A DNA stretch of 64,000 nt from Streptomyces wedmorensis. Its GTDB lineage: Bacteria; Actinomycetota; Actinomycetes; Streptomycetales; Streptomycetaceae. Each line of letters opens with the position of its first letter. The first letter of the stretch is position 1. The translations under genes were made by a program, and so were the position numbers. The stretch lies in the NCBI RefSeq assembly GCF_000716445.1, contig NZ_JNWK01000024.1, positions 53,392 through 117,391 on the forward strand, written 5' to 3'. The notes beneath the pieces are model-generated. The model did not search any database and was not told where the DNA came from. It worked only from the letters and a program-made list of their open reading frames with translations. Positions 1 through 9,322 of this stretch are shown in pieces.

Positions 1-889
1 AGGGGAGGGCGAAGGTGATGCGGTACTTGTCGATCGGGGTGGCGAGCGCGGCCTTCCAGGGCGAGGTCCGCTTGAGGACCAGGTGCGCGCCCTTGGAGAG
101 GCGGATGGAGGGGGCCGCGTTCGGGTCCTCCATCTTGCGCAGGTGGTCGACCCAGGGGCCGGTCGCGTTGAGCACCAGGCGGGCGGTGACGCCGAACTCG
201 TCCCCGCTGGTGCGGTCCTTGAGCTCGGCACCGGTGACCCGGCCGCGGGTGAACCGCAGGCCGGTGACCTCGGCGTGGTTGAGGACGGTGGCGCCGGCGT
301 CGACCGCCGCGCGGACCGTCATCAGGGCCATGCGGGCGTCGTTCATCTGGTCGTCGCCGTAGACGGCCACGGCCTTCAGGTTGTCCGTCCGCAGCTCGGG
401 CACGTCTTGCGCGGCCTTGGCGGGGGAGAGCAGGTGCCCGACGCCGTCGCCGAAGGCCGACAGGGCGGAGTAGGCGAAGACGCCGGCGCCGAGCTTGGCC
501 GCGCCGTGCGGGCCGCCCTTGTAGACGGGCAGGTAGAAGGTGAGGGGGTTGGCGAGGTGCGGTGCCACCTGGCGGGAGACCGCACGCCGCTCGAAGTGGT
601 TCTCCGCGACCAGCTTCACCGCGCCGGTCTGCAGGTAGCGCAGACCGCCGTGGAGGAGCTTCGAGGAGGCGGAGGAGGTGGCGCCGGCGAAGTCGCCGGC
701 GTCCACCAGGGCCACCCGCAGGCCCGACTGCGCGGCGTGCCAGGCGGTGGAGATGCCCAGGATGCCGCCGCCGATCACCAGGAGGTCGTACGTCGCCTTG
801 GAAAGCTGTTCCCGGGTCTCGGCGCGGCTCGGCAGGGAGCCGGACGCCGGGTGCGTCCCGAGGGCAGGGACGCTCTGCAGGGTGGTCAT
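1..889 (-). CDS. glpD: Glycerol-3-phosphate dehydrogenase, 5' part only (runs off left window edge)
   Basis: FAD-dependent dehydrogenase that oxidises sn-glycerol 3-phosphate to dihydroxyacetone phosphate and passes electrons to the respiratory quinone pool at the membrane. Only about 296 N-terminal residues lie in the window. The Rossmann motif LLVIGGGILG is at residues 36-45, followed by an FAD-contacting stretch SSASSKLLHGGLRYLQ typical of GlpD. The ATG at 887-889 starts six bases after the glpK stop, so the two genes are one transcript. It is the last visible gene of the gylR-controlled operon glpF-glpK-glpD. Identification is firm; the C-terminal domain cannot be seen. Confidence 0.95.
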   Translation of the reverse strand, partial: MTTLQSVPALGTHPASGSLPSRAETREQLSKATYDLLVIGGGILGISTAWHAAQSGLRVALVDAGDFAGATSSASSKLLHGGLRYLQTGAVKLVAENHFERRAVSRQVAPHLANPLTFYLPVYKGGPHGAAKLGAGVFAYSALSAFGDGVGHLLSPAKAAQDVPELRTDNLKAVAVYGDDQMNDARMALMTVRAAVDAGATVLNHAEVTGLRFTRGRVTGAELKDRTSGDEFGVTARLVLNATGPWVDHLRKMEDPNAAPSIRLSKGAHLVLKRTSPWKAALATPIDKYRITFALP

Positions 890-895
890 GTCGTA

Positions 896-2422
896 TTACT
901 CCTCGTCCTCGATCCAGCCCATGGTCCGCTCGACGGCCTTGAGCCAGCTCTTGTACTCGCTGTCACGCTTGTCGGCGTCCATGCGAGGGGTCCATTCCGC
1001 GGCGCGGCGCCAGTTGGCGCGCAGCGCGTCGGTGTCCGGCCAGAAGCCGACGGCCAGGCCGGCGGCGTAGGCGGCGCCGAGGCAGGTGGTCTCGGCGACC
1101 ATCGGACGCACGACGGGCGCGTCCAGGAAGTCCGAGAGGGTCTGCATCAGCAGGTTGTTGGAGGTCATGCCGCCGTCGACCTTCAGCGCGGTCAGCTCGA
1201 CGCCGGAGTCCTTCGTCATGGCGTCGGTGATCTCGCGGGTCTGCCAGGCGGTGGCCTCCAGGACGGCGCGGGCGATGTGCGCCTTGGTCACGTACCGGGT
1301 GAGGCCGGCGATCACACCGCGTGCGTCGGAGCGCCAGTACGGGGCGAACAGGCCGGAGAAGGCCGGCACGAAGTAGGCGCCGCCGTTGTCCTCGACCGAG
1401 GACGCGAGGGTCTCGATCTCGGCGGCGGACTTGATGAGGCCCATCTGGTCGCGCATCCACTGCACCAGCGAACCGGTGACGGCGATCGAGCCCTCCAGGG
1501 CGTAGACCGGCTTCGCGTCGCCGATCTGGTAGCCGACCGTGGTCAGCAGGCCGCTGTAGGAGTTGATGATCTTGTCGCCGGTGTTCATCAGCATGAACGT
1601 TCCGGTGCCGTACGTGGACTTGGCCTCGCCCTCGGCGAAACAGGTCTGGCCGAACAGGGCGGCCTGCTGGTCGCCGAGCGCGGAGGCGACCGGGACGCCG
1701 TCGAGGACGCCGCCCTTGACGTTGCCGTACACCTCGGCGGAGGAGCGGATCTCGGGGAGGACGTTGAGGGGGACCCCCATCGACTCGGCGATCTTCTCGT
1801 CCCACGCCAGCGTGTGCAGGTTCATCAGCATGGTGCGCGAGGCGTTGGTGACGTCGGTGACGTGCACGCCGCCGTCGGTGCCGCCCGTGAGGTTCCAGAT
1901 GACCCACGAGTCCATGGTGCCGAAGAGGATGTCGCCGGCCTCGGCGCGCTCCCGCAGGCCTTCGACGTTGTCGAGCATCCAGCGGATCTTCGGGCCGGCG
2001 AAGTAGCTCGCCAGGGGCAGGCCGGTCTCGCGGCGGAAGCGGTCCTGGCCGACGTTGCGGCCGAGCTCCTTGCAGAGCGCGTCGGTGCGGGTGTCCTGCC
2101 AGACGAGGGCGTTGTGGACGGGCTCGCCGGTGTTCTTGTCCCAGAGCAGCGTGGTCTCGCGCTGGTTGGTGATGCCGATGGCCTTGACGTCGGAGGCGGC
2201 GATGCCGCCCTTCGTCAGGGCGCCGGCGACGACCTCCTGGACGTTGGTCCAGATCTCGGCGGCGTCGTGCTCCACCCAGCCCGGCTTCGGGAAGATCTGC
2301 TCGTGCTCCTTCTGGTCGACCGAGACGATCCGGCCGTCCTTGTCGAAGACGATGCAGCGCGAGGAGGTGGTGCCCTGATCGATGGCCGCGATGAACGGGC
2401 CGGAGGTGTGTGCGTCGGTCAC
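896..2422 (-). CDS. glpK: Glycerol kinase
   Basis: FGGY-family kinase that phosphorylates glycerol to sn-glycerol 3-phosphate in the cytoplasm. The N-terminal phosphate-binding segment [16 protein letters not shown] and the conserved [14 protein letters not shown] are both present, as is [11 protein letters not shown] in the C-terminal half. The length of 508 residues is normal. I chose the GTG at 2420-2422 because GGAG lies six bases upstream and gives the usual [11 protein letters not shown]-terminus; an in-frame TTG twelve bases further upstream would place that ribosome site inside the gene. It lies 35 bases after glpF and six before glpD. Confidence 0.97.
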   Translation of the reverse strand: MTDAHTSGPFIAAIDQGTTSSRCIVFDKDGRIVSVDQKEHEQIFPKPGWVEHDAAEIWTNVQEVVAGALTKGGIAASDVKAIGITNQRETTLLWDKNTGEPVHNALVWQDTRTDALCKELGRNVGQDRFRRETGLPLASYFAGPKIRWMLDNVEGLRERAEAGDILFGTMDSWVIWNLTGGTDGGVHVTDVTNASRTMLMNLHTLAWDEKIAESMGVPLNVLPEIRSSAEVYGNVKGGVLDGVPVASALGDQQAALFGQTCFAEGEAKSTYGTGTFMLMNTGDKIINSYSGLLTTVGYQIGDAKPVYALEGSIAVTGSLVQWMRDQMGLIKSAAEIETLASSVEDNGGAYFVPAFSGLFAPYWRSDARGVIAGLTRYVTKAHIARAVLEATAWQTREITDAMTKDSGVELTALKVDGGMTSNNLLMQTLSDFLDAPVVRPMVAETTCLGAAYAAGLAVGFWPDTDALRANWRRAAEWTPRMDADKRDSEYKSWLKAVERTMGWIEDEE

Positions 2423-2457
2423 GGTGTGCTCCAAGGGAGGTCTGGAAGAAGGACGGC

Positions 2458-3216
2458 TCAGGCGAACGCGATGTTGTAGATACCCGCGGCGATGGCGCCA
2501 CCGATCAGCGGACCCGCGACCGGGATCCAGGCGTAGCTCCAGTCGGAGGTGCCCTTGTGCGGCAGCGGGAGCAGGGCGTGCACGATGCGCGGGCCGAGGT
2601 CACGGGCCGGGTTGATCGCGTAGCCGGTCGGGCCGCCGAGCGAGAGGCCGATGGAGACCACGACGAACGCGGTGATCAGGGCGCCTATGACGCCGAGGCC
2701 CTTGCCGCTGTCGTTGAGGCCCTGGGTGAGCACGGCCAGGACGAGCACGACGGTGCCGATGATCTCGGTGGCCAGGTTCTGCCAGGTGTTCCGGATCTCG
2801 GGTCCGGTGGAGAAGACGCCGAGCACCGGGCCGGGGCCCTCGATCGGCTTCTGGCCCGAGGCCTCGGGGTCGGCGAGGTGCGCCTGGAACTGGCCGTAGT
2901 AGGCCACCCAGACCAGCACCGCGCCGATCATCGCGCCCAGCATCTGGCCGGCGATGTAGACGGGCACGTCGCCCCACTCGCCGTCCTTGATCGCGATTCC
3001 GACCGTGACGGCGGGGTTCAGATGGGCACCCGAGAGGGAAGCGGTCATGTAGACGGCCGTCATGACGGCGAAGCCCCACCCGAAGGTGATCGCGAGCCAG
3101 CCCGCGTTGCGGGCCTTGGAGCCCTTGAGCGTCACGGCGGCGCACACACCGCCGCCGAGCAGAATGAGTACGGCGGTACCGATGGTCTCGCCGAGGAAGA
3201 TGTCGGAGCTGGACAC
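2458..3216 (-). CDS. glpF: Glycerol uptake facilitator (aquaglyceroporin)
   Basis: MIP-family channel of 252 residues that lets glycerol cross the membrane. Both pore motifs are visible: [12 protein letters not shown] in the first half and [13 protein letters not shown] in the second. The Asp after NPAR is the usual mark of glycerol-conducting members rather than strict water channels. Six membrane segments are evident. The GTG start at 3214-3216 has AAAGGAG six bases upstream; the open frame extends further upstream, but that part is low-complexity and not protein-like. First gene of the glpF-glpK-glpD operon, downstream of the gylR terminator and a GylR-type operator. Confidence 0.96.
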   Translation of the reverse strand: MSSSDIFLGETIGTAVLILLGGGVCAAVTLKGSKARNAGWLAITFGWGFAVMTAVYMTASLSGAHLNPAVTVGIAIKDGEWGDVPVYIAGQMLGAMIGAVLVWVAYYGQFQAHLADPEASGQKPIEGPGPVLGVFSTGPEIRNTWQNLATEIIGTVVLVLAVLTQGLNDSGKGLGVIGALITAFVVVSIGLSLGGPTGYAINPARDLGPRIVHALLPLPHKGTSDWSYAWIPVAGPLIGGAIAAGIYNIAFA

Positions 3217-3345
3217 CCGCGACTCCTTTGTCCTTCGTCCAGGGGAAGGCGAACCCCGGGTCCCTCCGGTGGTCCGCGCCCTCGTGTTGAGGGCGTTACC
3301 GGCCCTTGGCGCTGCCACACTCTAGCGCCTATTGCCGTTAGGTGT

Positions 3346-3358
3346 TCGGCAATGCCGA
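3346..3358. promoter_or_regulatory. Candidate GylR operator upstream of glpF
   Basis: Inverted repeat TCGGC-AAT-GCCGA inside GTTCGGCAATGCCGAC (3344-3359), about 130 bases upstream of glpF. A closely related sequence, GTTCGACAATGCTGAAC, lies just upstream of gylR at 4288-4304. The shared GTTCGRCAATG core at both ends of the glycerol regulon fits binding by the IclR-family GylR. Confidence 0.6.
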
Positions 3359-3414
3359 CCGATGAACGGAAGTTTTGCCCCCGGGTTAACAGCGCGTCAA
3401 GGGTCCCGGACGTG

Positions 3415-3451
3415 AAAAACCCGCCGATAACGCGATCGTTACCGACGGGTT
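3415..3451 (-). terminator. Rho-independent terminator of gylR
   Basis: Arms AACCCG-C-CG (3418 on) and CGGGTT (to 3451) form a stem of about 15 pairs with two mismatches around a CGAT loop. Read on the minus strand it is followed by GGGTTTTTC, an unusually good T-tract for this GC content. It lies 45 bases after the gylR stop and separates gylR from the glpF operon. Confidence 0.7.
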
Positions 3452-3495
3452 CGGTCGTGCTCGTACGCCGTCCGGAGGCGTGCCTCCCCGGCGTG

Positions 3496-4260
3496 TCAGA
3501 AGCGGCCGGCGCCCAGGTCCCGGGACACCGCGCGGGCGCAGTCCCGCACCGCCGCCACCAGCTCCGGGCGCAGCTCGCCGTCCGGGCGGAGCCGCTCCAC
3601 GGCGCCCGTCACGGCCACCGCGCCCACCGGCATCCGTCGGCGGTCGTGGATCGGTGCCGCCACCGACGCCACGCCCTCCCAGGTCTCCTCCGCGTCCGCC
3701 GCCCAGCCGCGGGCCCGCACCAGGTCGAGCAGCGCCTCGAACTCGTCGTGCTCCGTGGTCGTCCGGGGCGTGAACGCCTCCCGCTCGATCTCCAGGACCT
3801 CGCTGTGCGCCACCGGGTCGTACGCCGAGAGGACCTTGCCGAGCGCCGTGGAGTGCAGCGGCTGCATGGCCCCCACCTCCAGGACCTGGCGGCTGTCGTC
3901 CGGCCGGAAGACGTGGTGCACGATCAGCACGCCGCGCTGGTGCAGCACGCCCAGGTGCACGCTCTCGCCGCTGGACCGCGCCAGGTCGTCCGTCCAGACC
4001 AGGGCGCGTGCCCGCAGCTCGTGGACGTCCAGATAGCTGTTGCCGAGCCGCAGCAGCTCCGCGCCCAGCTGGTAGCGGCCGGAGGTCGCCTCCTGCTCCA
4101 CGAAGCCCTCCGCCTGGAGGGTGCGCAGGATGCCGTGCGCCGTGCCCTTGGCGAGCCCCAGCGAGGACGCGATGTCGGACAGTCCGAGCCGGCGTTCGCC
4201 GCCCGCGAGCAGTCGCAGCATGGCTGCCGCCCGTTCAAGCGACTGGATGTTCTTCGCCAT
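3496..4260 (-). CDS. gylR: IclR-family repressor of the glycerol operon
   Basis: Glycerol-responsive regulator of 254 residues. The N-terminal winged helix-turn-helix (SLERAAAMLRLLAGGERRLGLSDIASSLGLAKGTAHGILRTL) is followed by an IclR effector domain with the usual HSTALGKV segment. The sequence matches what I know of S. coelicolor GylR closely. I chose ATG 4258-4260 (MAKNIQS...) because AAGGGG lies seven bases upstream and the helix-turn-helix begins right after. The gene sits directly upstream of glpF-glpK-glpD. It ends at a strong terminator and has two operator-like repeats in its own promoter region, suggesting autoregulation with glycerol or glycerol 3-phosphate as inducer. Confidence 0.95.
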   Translation of the reverse strand: MAKNIQSLERAAAMLRLLAGGERRLGLSDIASSLGLAKGTAHGILRTLQAEGFVEQEATSGRYQLGAELLRLGNSYLDVHELRARALVWTDDLARSSGESVHLGVLHQRGVLIVHHVFRPDDSRQVLEVGAMQPLHSTALGKVLSAYDPVAHSEVLEIEREAFTPRTTTEHDEFEALLDLVRARGWAADAEETWEGVASVAAPIHDRRRMPVGAVAVTGAVERLRPDGELRPELVAAVRDCARAVSRDLGAGRF

Positions 4261-4287
4261 CGCCCGGCCCCTTATCCCTCTCACGTT

Positions 4288-4322
4288 GTTCGACAATGCT
4301 GAACACTATCGGTCGATGCCGA
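4288..4322. promoter_or_regulatory. Candidate GylR operators upstream of gylR
   Basis: Two adjacent imperfect inverted repeats. GTTCGACAATGCTGAAC at 4288-4304 has GTTC/GAAC ends and shares its core with the site before glpF. TCGG-TCGATG-CCGA at 4309-4322 repeats the TCGG/CCGA half-sites. A further TGACAGTGTCGGTCA stretch at 4337-4351 may be a third half-site. They lie 30-60 bases upstream of gylR, where an autorepressor would bind. Confidence 0.55.
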
Positions 4323-4504
4323 CCTTGCGTTACACCTGACAGTGTCGGTCAAGAACGGGTCGGACCGGGAGTCCCCGCACACAGGATGCCGTCCGCCTCG
4401 TGGGACGCCGTGTCCACCCCGGGCCGAGCGCGGTTACGCTGGCCACGTGCACCCTCCCCCGAGGGCGCAAAGCCGACAGCCGTCGCATCCCAGGGAGCTC
4501 ATCC

Positions 4505-7500
4505 ATGGCCTCGTTGCCGACCCCTTCCGCTGACAGCCGGACCCGCATCGCCGCCCTTCGCGAGGCGCTCGCGACCCGGGTCGTCGTCGCCGACGGAGCC
4601 ATGGGCACCATGCTCCAGGCCCAGGACCCCACCCTCGAGGACTTCCAGAACCTCGAAGGCTGCAACGAGATCCTGAACGTCACCCGCCCCGACATCGTCC
4701 GTTCGGTCCACGAGGCGTACTTCGACGCCGGCGTCGACTGCGTCGAGACGAACACGTTCGGCTCCAACCACTCCGCGGCGGGCGAGTACGAGATCGCGGA
4801 CCGCATCTTCGAGCTCTCCGAGGCGGGCGCCCGCATCGCCCGCGAGGCCGCCGACGCGTTCGGCACCCGGGACGGCCGGCAGCGCTGGGTCCTGGGCTCC
4901 ATCGGACCCGGCACCAAGCTCCCGTCGCTCGGCCACACCACGTACGACGTGCTCAGGGACGGCTACCAGCAGAACGCCGAAGGCCTGCTGGCCGGCGGCT
5001 CGGACGCCCTGATCGTGGAGACCACGCAGGACCTGCTGCAGACCAAGGCGAGCCTGATCGGCGCCCGCCGTGCGATGACCGCGCTCGGCGTGGACGTGCC
5101 CCTGATCTGTTCGCTCGCCTTCGAGACCACCGGCGTCATGCTGCTCGGCTCCGAGATCGGCGCGGCCCTGACCGCCCTGGAGCCGCTCGGCATCGACATG
5201 ATCGGCCTGAACTGCTCGACGGGCCCGGCCGAGATGAACGAGCACCTGCGCTACCTCGCCCGCAACTCGCGCACGCCGCTGATGTGCATGCCGAACGCCG
5301 GCCTGCCCATCCTGACGAAGGACGGCGCCTACTTCCCGCTGACGCCGCCGGAGATGGCCGACGCGCAGGAGAACTTCGTCCGCGACTACGGCCTCTCGCT
5401 GGTCGGCGGCTGCTGCGGCTCCACGCCCGAGCACCTGCGCCAGGTCGTCGAGCGGGTCCAGGGCCTCACGCCCCCCGAGCGCGCCCCGCAGCCCGAGCCC
5501 GGCGCCGCCTCGCTCTACCAGACCGTGCCGTTCCGCCAGGACACCTCGTACATGGCGATCGGCGAGCGCACCAACGCCAACGGCTCCAAGAAGTTCCGCG
5601 AGGCCATGCTCGAAGCCCGCTGGGACGACTGCGTCGAGATGGCCCGCGACCAGATCCGCGAGGGCGCGCACATGCTCGACCTCTGCGTCGACTACGTCGG
5701 CCGCGACGGCGTCGCCGACATGCAGGAACTGGCCGGCCGCTTCGCGACCGCCTCCACCCTGCCGATCGTCCTCGACTCCACCGAGGTCGAGGTCCTGCGC
5801 GCCGGCCTGGAGAAGCTCGGCGGCCGCGCGGTCATCAACTCCGTCAACTACGAGGACGGCGACGGCCCCGACTCCCGCTTCGCCAAGGTGACCCGCCTGG
5901 CCCAGGAGCACGGTGCCGCGCTGATCGCCCTGACCATCGACGAGGAGGGCCAGGCCCGTACCGCCGAGCACAAGGTCGCGATCGCCGAGCGGCTCATCGA
6001 CGACCTGGCCGGCAACTGGGGCATCCGCGAGTCGGACATCCTCATCGACACCCTGACCTTCACCATCTGCACCGGTCAGGAGGAGTCCCGCAAGGACGGC
6101 ATCGCCACCATCGAGGCGATCCGCGAACTCAAGCGCCGCCGCCCGGACGTCCAGACGACCCTGGGTCTCTCCAACATCTCCTTCGGCCTCAACCCGGCCG
6201 CCCGCATCCTCCTGAACTCGGTCTTCCTCGACGAGTGCGTCAAGGCCGGACTCGACTCGGCGATCGTCCACGCGTCGAAGATCCTGCCGATCGCCCGCTT
6301 CGACGACGAGCAGGTCACCACCGCCCTCGACCTCATCTACGACCGCCGCTCCGAGGGCTACGACCCGCTGCAGAAGCTGATGGCCCTCTTCGAGGGCGTC
6401 AACACCAAGTCGCTGAAGGCCGGCAAGACCGAGGAGCTGCTCGCCCTGCCCCTCGACGAGCGCCTCAAGCGCCGGATCGTCGACGGCGAGAAGAACGGCC
6501 TGGAGGCCGACCTCGACGAGGCCCTGACGACCCGGCCCGCCCTGGACATCGTCAACGAGACCCTCCTCGACGGCATGAAGACGGTCGGCGAGCTCTTCGG
6601 CTCCGGCCAGATGCAGCTGCCGTTCGTCCTCCAGTCCGCCGAGGTCATGAAGACCGCGGTCGCCCACCTGGAACCGCACATGGAGAAGTCGGACGCGGAG
6701 GGCAAGGGCACGATCGTCCTCGCCACGGTCCGCGGCGACGTCCACGACATCGGCAAGAACCTCGTCGACATCATCCTCTCCAACAACGGCTACAACGTCG
6801 TCAACATCGGCATCAAGCAGCCGGTCTCCGCGATCCTCGAAGCCGCCGAGGAGCACTCCGCCGACGTCATCGGCATGTCCGGCCTCCTCGTGAAGTCCAC
6901 CGTGATCATGAAGGAGAACCTGGAGGAGCTGAACCAGCGCGAGCTGGCCGCCAAGTACCCGGTGATCCTCGGCGGCGCCGCCCTGACCAGGGCCTACGTC
7001 GAACAGGACCTCCACGAGATCTACCAGGGCGAGGTCCGCTACGCCCGCGACGCCTTCGAGGGCCTGCGCCTCATGGACGCCCTCATCTCCGTCAAGCGCG
7101 GCGTCCCCGGCGCCACGCTCCCCGAGCTGAAGCAGCGCCGGGTCGCCAAGCAGGCCACCACCGCCGCGCTCCAGGTCGACGAGCCGGAGCCCGGCGGCCG
7201 CTCCGACGTGGCCACCGACAACCCGGTGCCGGTCCCGCCGTTCTGGGGCACCCGGGTCGTCAAGGGCATCCCGCTGAAGGACTACGCCTCCTGGCTCGAC
7301 GAGGGCGCCCTCTTCAAGGGCCAGTGGGGCCTCAAGCAGAACCGCGCCGGCGACGGACCGGCGTACGAGGAGCTCGTGGAGACCGAGGGCCGGCCGCGGC
7401 TGCGGGGCTGGCTGGAGCGCCTCCACACCGAGAACCTCCTGGAGGCGGCCGTCGTCCACGGCTACTTCCCGTGCGTCTCCAAGGGCGACGACCTGATCAT

Positions 7501-8020
7501 CCTGGACGAGGCGGGCAACGAGCGGACCCGCTTCACCTTCCCCCGCCAGCGCCGCGGCCGCCGCCTCTGCCTCGCGGACTTCTTCCGCCCGGAGGAGTCC
7601 GGCGAGACCGACGTCGTCGGCCTCCAGGTCGTCACCGTCGGCTCGAGGATCGGCGAGGCCACGGCCAAGCTGTTCGAGTCCGACTCCTACCGCGACTACC
7701 TGGAGCTGCACGGCCTCTCCGTCCAGCTGGCCGAGGCCCTCGCCGAGTACTGGCACGCCCGCGTCCGCGCCGAGCTCGGCTTCGCGGGCGAGGACCCGGC
7801 GGACGTCCAGTCCATGTTCGACCTCAAGTACCGAGGCGCGCGCTTCTCCCTCGGCTACGGCGCCTGCCCGGACCTGGAGGACCGCGCGAAGATCGCGGAC
7901 CTGCTGCGTCCGGAGCGGATCGGCGTCCACCTGTCGGAGGAGTTCCAGCTCCACCCCGAGCAGTCCACCGACGCCATCGTGATCCACCACCCGGAGGCGA
8001 AGTACTTCAACGCACGGTGA
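4505..8020 (+). CDS. metH: Cobalamin-dependent methionine synthase
   Basis: Transfers a methyl group from 5-methyltetrahydrofolate to homocysteine via methylcobalamin. All four modules are present in 1171 residues: the homocysteine domain with zinc-binding GGCCGS (Cys303-Cys304), the pterin-binding domain (GERTNANGSKKFREAM onward), the cobalamin domain with DVHDIGKN (His747 is the lower axial ligand), and the C-terminal AdoMet reactivation domain ending near RGARFSLGYGACPD. ATG 4505 has AGGGAG seven bases upstream. The upstream region shows no convincing cobalamin riboswitch. It is slightly shorter than E. coli MetH (about 1227 residues), as usual for actinobacteria. Confidence 0.97.
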   Translation: MASLPTPSADSRTRIAALREALATRVVVADGAMGTMLQAQDPTLEDFQNLEGCNEILNVTRPDIVRSVHEAYFDAGVDCVETNTFGSNHSAAGEYEIADRIFELSEAGARIAREAADAFGTRDGRQRWVLGSIGPGTKLPSLGHTTYDVLRDGYQQNAEGLLAGGSDALIVETTQDLLQTKASLIGARRAMTALGVDVPLICSLAFETTGVMLLGSEIGAALTALEPLGIDMIGLNCSTGPAEMNEHLRYLARNSRTPLMCMPNAGLPILTKDGAYFPLTPPEMADAQENFVRDYGLSLVGGCCGSTPEHLRQVVERVQGLTPPERAPQPEPGAASLYQTVPFRQDTSYMAIGERTNANGSKKFREAMLEARWDDCVEMARDQIREGAHMLDLCVDYVGRDGVADMQELAGRFATASTLPIVLDSTEVEVLRAGLEKLGGRAVINSVNYEDGDGPDSRFAKVTRLAQEHGAALIALTIDEEGQARTAEHKVAIAERLIDDLAGNWGIRESDILIDTLTFTICTGQEESRKDGIATIEAIRELKRRRPDVQTTLGLSNISFGLNPAARILLNSVFLDECVKAGLDSAIVHASKILPIARFDDEQVTTALDLIYDRRSEGYDPLQKLMALFEGVNTKSLKAGKTEELLALPLDERLKRRIVDGEKNGLEADLDEALTTRPALDIVNETLLDGMKTVGELFGSGQMQLPFVLQSAEVMKTAVAHLEPHMEKSDAEGKGTIVLATVRGDVHDIGKNLVDIILSNNGYNVVNIGIKQPVSAILEAAEEHSADVIGMSGLLVKSTVIMKENLEELNQRELAAKYPVILGGAALTRAYVEQDLHEIYQGEVRYARDAFEGLRLMDALISVKRGVPGATLPELKQRRVAKQATTAALQVDEPEPGGRSDVATDNPVPVPPFWGTRVVKGIPLKDYASWLDEGALFKGQWGLKQNRAGDGPAYEELVETEGRPRLRGWLERLHTENLLEAAVVHGYFPCVSKGDDLIILDEAGNERTRFTFPRQRRGRRLCLADFFRPEESGETDVVGLQVVTVGSRIGEATAKLFESDSYRDYLELHGLSVQLAEALAEYWHARVRAELGFAGEDPADVQSMFDLKYRGARFSLGYGACPDLEDRAKIADLLRPERIGVHLSEEFQLHPEQSTDAIVIHHPEAKYFNAR

Positions 8021-8092
8021 CCGTCCCCGCGGGCGCGGACGCAAATCCACGCACCCGCGTTGATCGGGACGTACACTTGTCGGTCCAGTGCA

Positions 8093-8130
8093 GGCCGGTC
8101 TTCCTCCCCGTACGGGGAGGAAGACCGGCC
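8093..8130. terminator. 19-bp perfect palindromic hairpin after metH
   Basis: Perfect inverted repeat of GGCCGGTCTTCCTCCCCGT with essentially no loop, starting 73 bases after the metH stop and ending 28 bases before the next ATG. It most likely terminates metH transcription. Because it also sits just upstream of the ribosome site of the HAD gene, it could influence expression of that gene. Confidence 0.6.
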
Positions 8131-8157
8131 TTCTCGTCCCTTCATGGAGGTGTGCCG

Positions 8158-8856
8158 ATGACCAGTACGGTCCCCGCGTCCCTGTTCCGTACGAACGGCA
8201 GCTCCGCCCTGCAGGCGGTCTTCCTCGACATGGACGGGACCCTCGTCGACACGGAGGGGTTCTGGTGGGACGCGGAGGTCGAGGTCTTCGCCGACCTCGG
8301 GCACCGGCTGGACGAGGCCTGGCGGGACGTCGTCGTCGGCGGTCCGATGACCCGCAGCGCGGGCTACCTCATCGAGTCCACCGGGGCCGACATCACCCTC
8401 GGCGAACTCACCGTGCTGCTCAACGAGAAGTTCGAGCAGCGCATCGACCGGGGCGTCCCGATGATGCCGGGCGCCGAGCGGCTGCTCGCCGAGCTGGCCC
8501 GGCACTCCATTCCGACCGCCCTGGTCTCCGCCTCGCACCGGCGGATCATCGACCGGGTCCTCGCCTCGCTCGGCCGTGACCGCTTCACCCTGACCGTCGC
8601 CGGCGACGAGGTCGTACGCACCAAGCCGCACCCCGAGCCGTACCTGACGGCCGCCAGCGGGGTCGGGGCCGACCCGGCGCTGTGCGCCGTCATCGAGGAC
8701 ACGGCGACCGGTGTGGCGGCCGCGGAGGCCGCCGGCTGCCGGGTCGTCGCGGTGCCCTCCGTCGCCCCGATCGCGGCCACTCCCGGCCGGGTCGTCGTGC
8801 GCTCTCTCGAAGAGGTCGACGTTCCTTTCCTGCGCACCCTGATCTCGGGAACCTGA
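8158..8856 (+). CDS. HAD-superfamily hydrolase, beta-phosphoglucomutase-like
   Basis: Cytoplasmic phosphatase or phosphomutase of 232 residues. The catalytic motif I FLDMDGTLVDTE is near residues 22-33, motif II is ALVSAS, the conserved Lys sits in RTKPHPEPYL and the acidic motif in VIEDTATGVAAAEAAG. A helical cap lies between motifs I and II, as in subfamily IA enzymes. GGAGG is nine bases before the ATG. It follows metH on the same strand but behind a strong hairpin, so co-transcription is uncertain. The substrate cannot be told from sequence. Confidence 0.88.
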   Translation: MTSTVPASLFRTNGSSALQAVFLDMDGTLVDTEGFWWDAEVEVFADLGHRLDEAWRDVVVGGPMTRSAGYLIESTGADITLGELTVLLNEKFEQRIDRGVPMMPGAERLLAELARHSIPTALVSASHRRIIDRVLASLGRDRFTLTVAGDEVVRTKPHPEPYLTAASGVGADPALCAVIEDTATGVAAAEAAGCRVVAVPSVAPIAATPGRVVVRSLEEVDVPFLRTLISGT

Positions 8857-9322
8857 GCTTTATCTGAGCTTCCCCGGGGCCGAATGCGTTTTCCCGCGAG
8901 GGAATCCAGCGGGCCATTCACCGAGGGGGAATTCTCGTGACCTTCGTCACGCAGAGTGCCCGCCGGTGGGTGGCCCGTCGGCGTTTCCCGTCCGGAATGG
9001 GCGTGTTCCGTTGCCCGTATGTGTCCCGATTCGCGTACGGGCGTCCCCGTCGCACCGGCGCATGACTATCGAGAAGGCCGCATTCATGATCACTGTGCGG
9101 CAACCCCCGCCGTCTTCCGCGGTCCGGCATTAGCGGCGCCGCCCACTAATCTTTCGCGAGTACTTCGCCGTATAACCGCGTGCACCGGCGCACACCCAAG
9201 CCGCCGTGAGCACAGGACCGATCGCAACACCCGGCCCGATCGCTCCCGCCCCGACCGGGCGGCCGGCGGCGGAGTTCCCACTGACCGCTGTACCCCAGTG
9301 CCGGATGAGGAGATCGTCCCTG
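8857..9322. other. 466-bp intergenic region with two short coupled open frames
   Basis: No confident gene. A GTG-started frame at 8937-9065 (42 residues, Arg-rich) has GAGGGGG eight bases upstream. It overlaps by ATGA a 23-residue frame at 9062-9133. Only about three quarters of the first frame's third positions are G/C, lower than its neighbours, so coding is doubtful. An inverted repeat GTGAC-CTTC-GTCAC sits exactly at the first start (8937-8950). Candidate -10 TATAAC at about 9171. The region may be a regulated leader for the downstream lipoprotein gene. Confidence 0.3.

Noticed and set aside
83..2479. 798-residue open frame on the plus strand across glpD/glpK
   Set aside because: High-GC antisense frame opposite well-recognised glycerol genes. 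Composition is Gly/Ala/Val/Asp-rich with no domain.
4330..4504. Cobalamin riboswitch before metH
   Set aside because: No B12-box or the surrounding conserved helices could be found; the leader is short.
4499..8050. 1183-residue minus-strand frame opposite metH
   Set aside because: Shadow of metH codon bias; repetitive Val/Glu/Asp/Gly composition, no recognisable protein.
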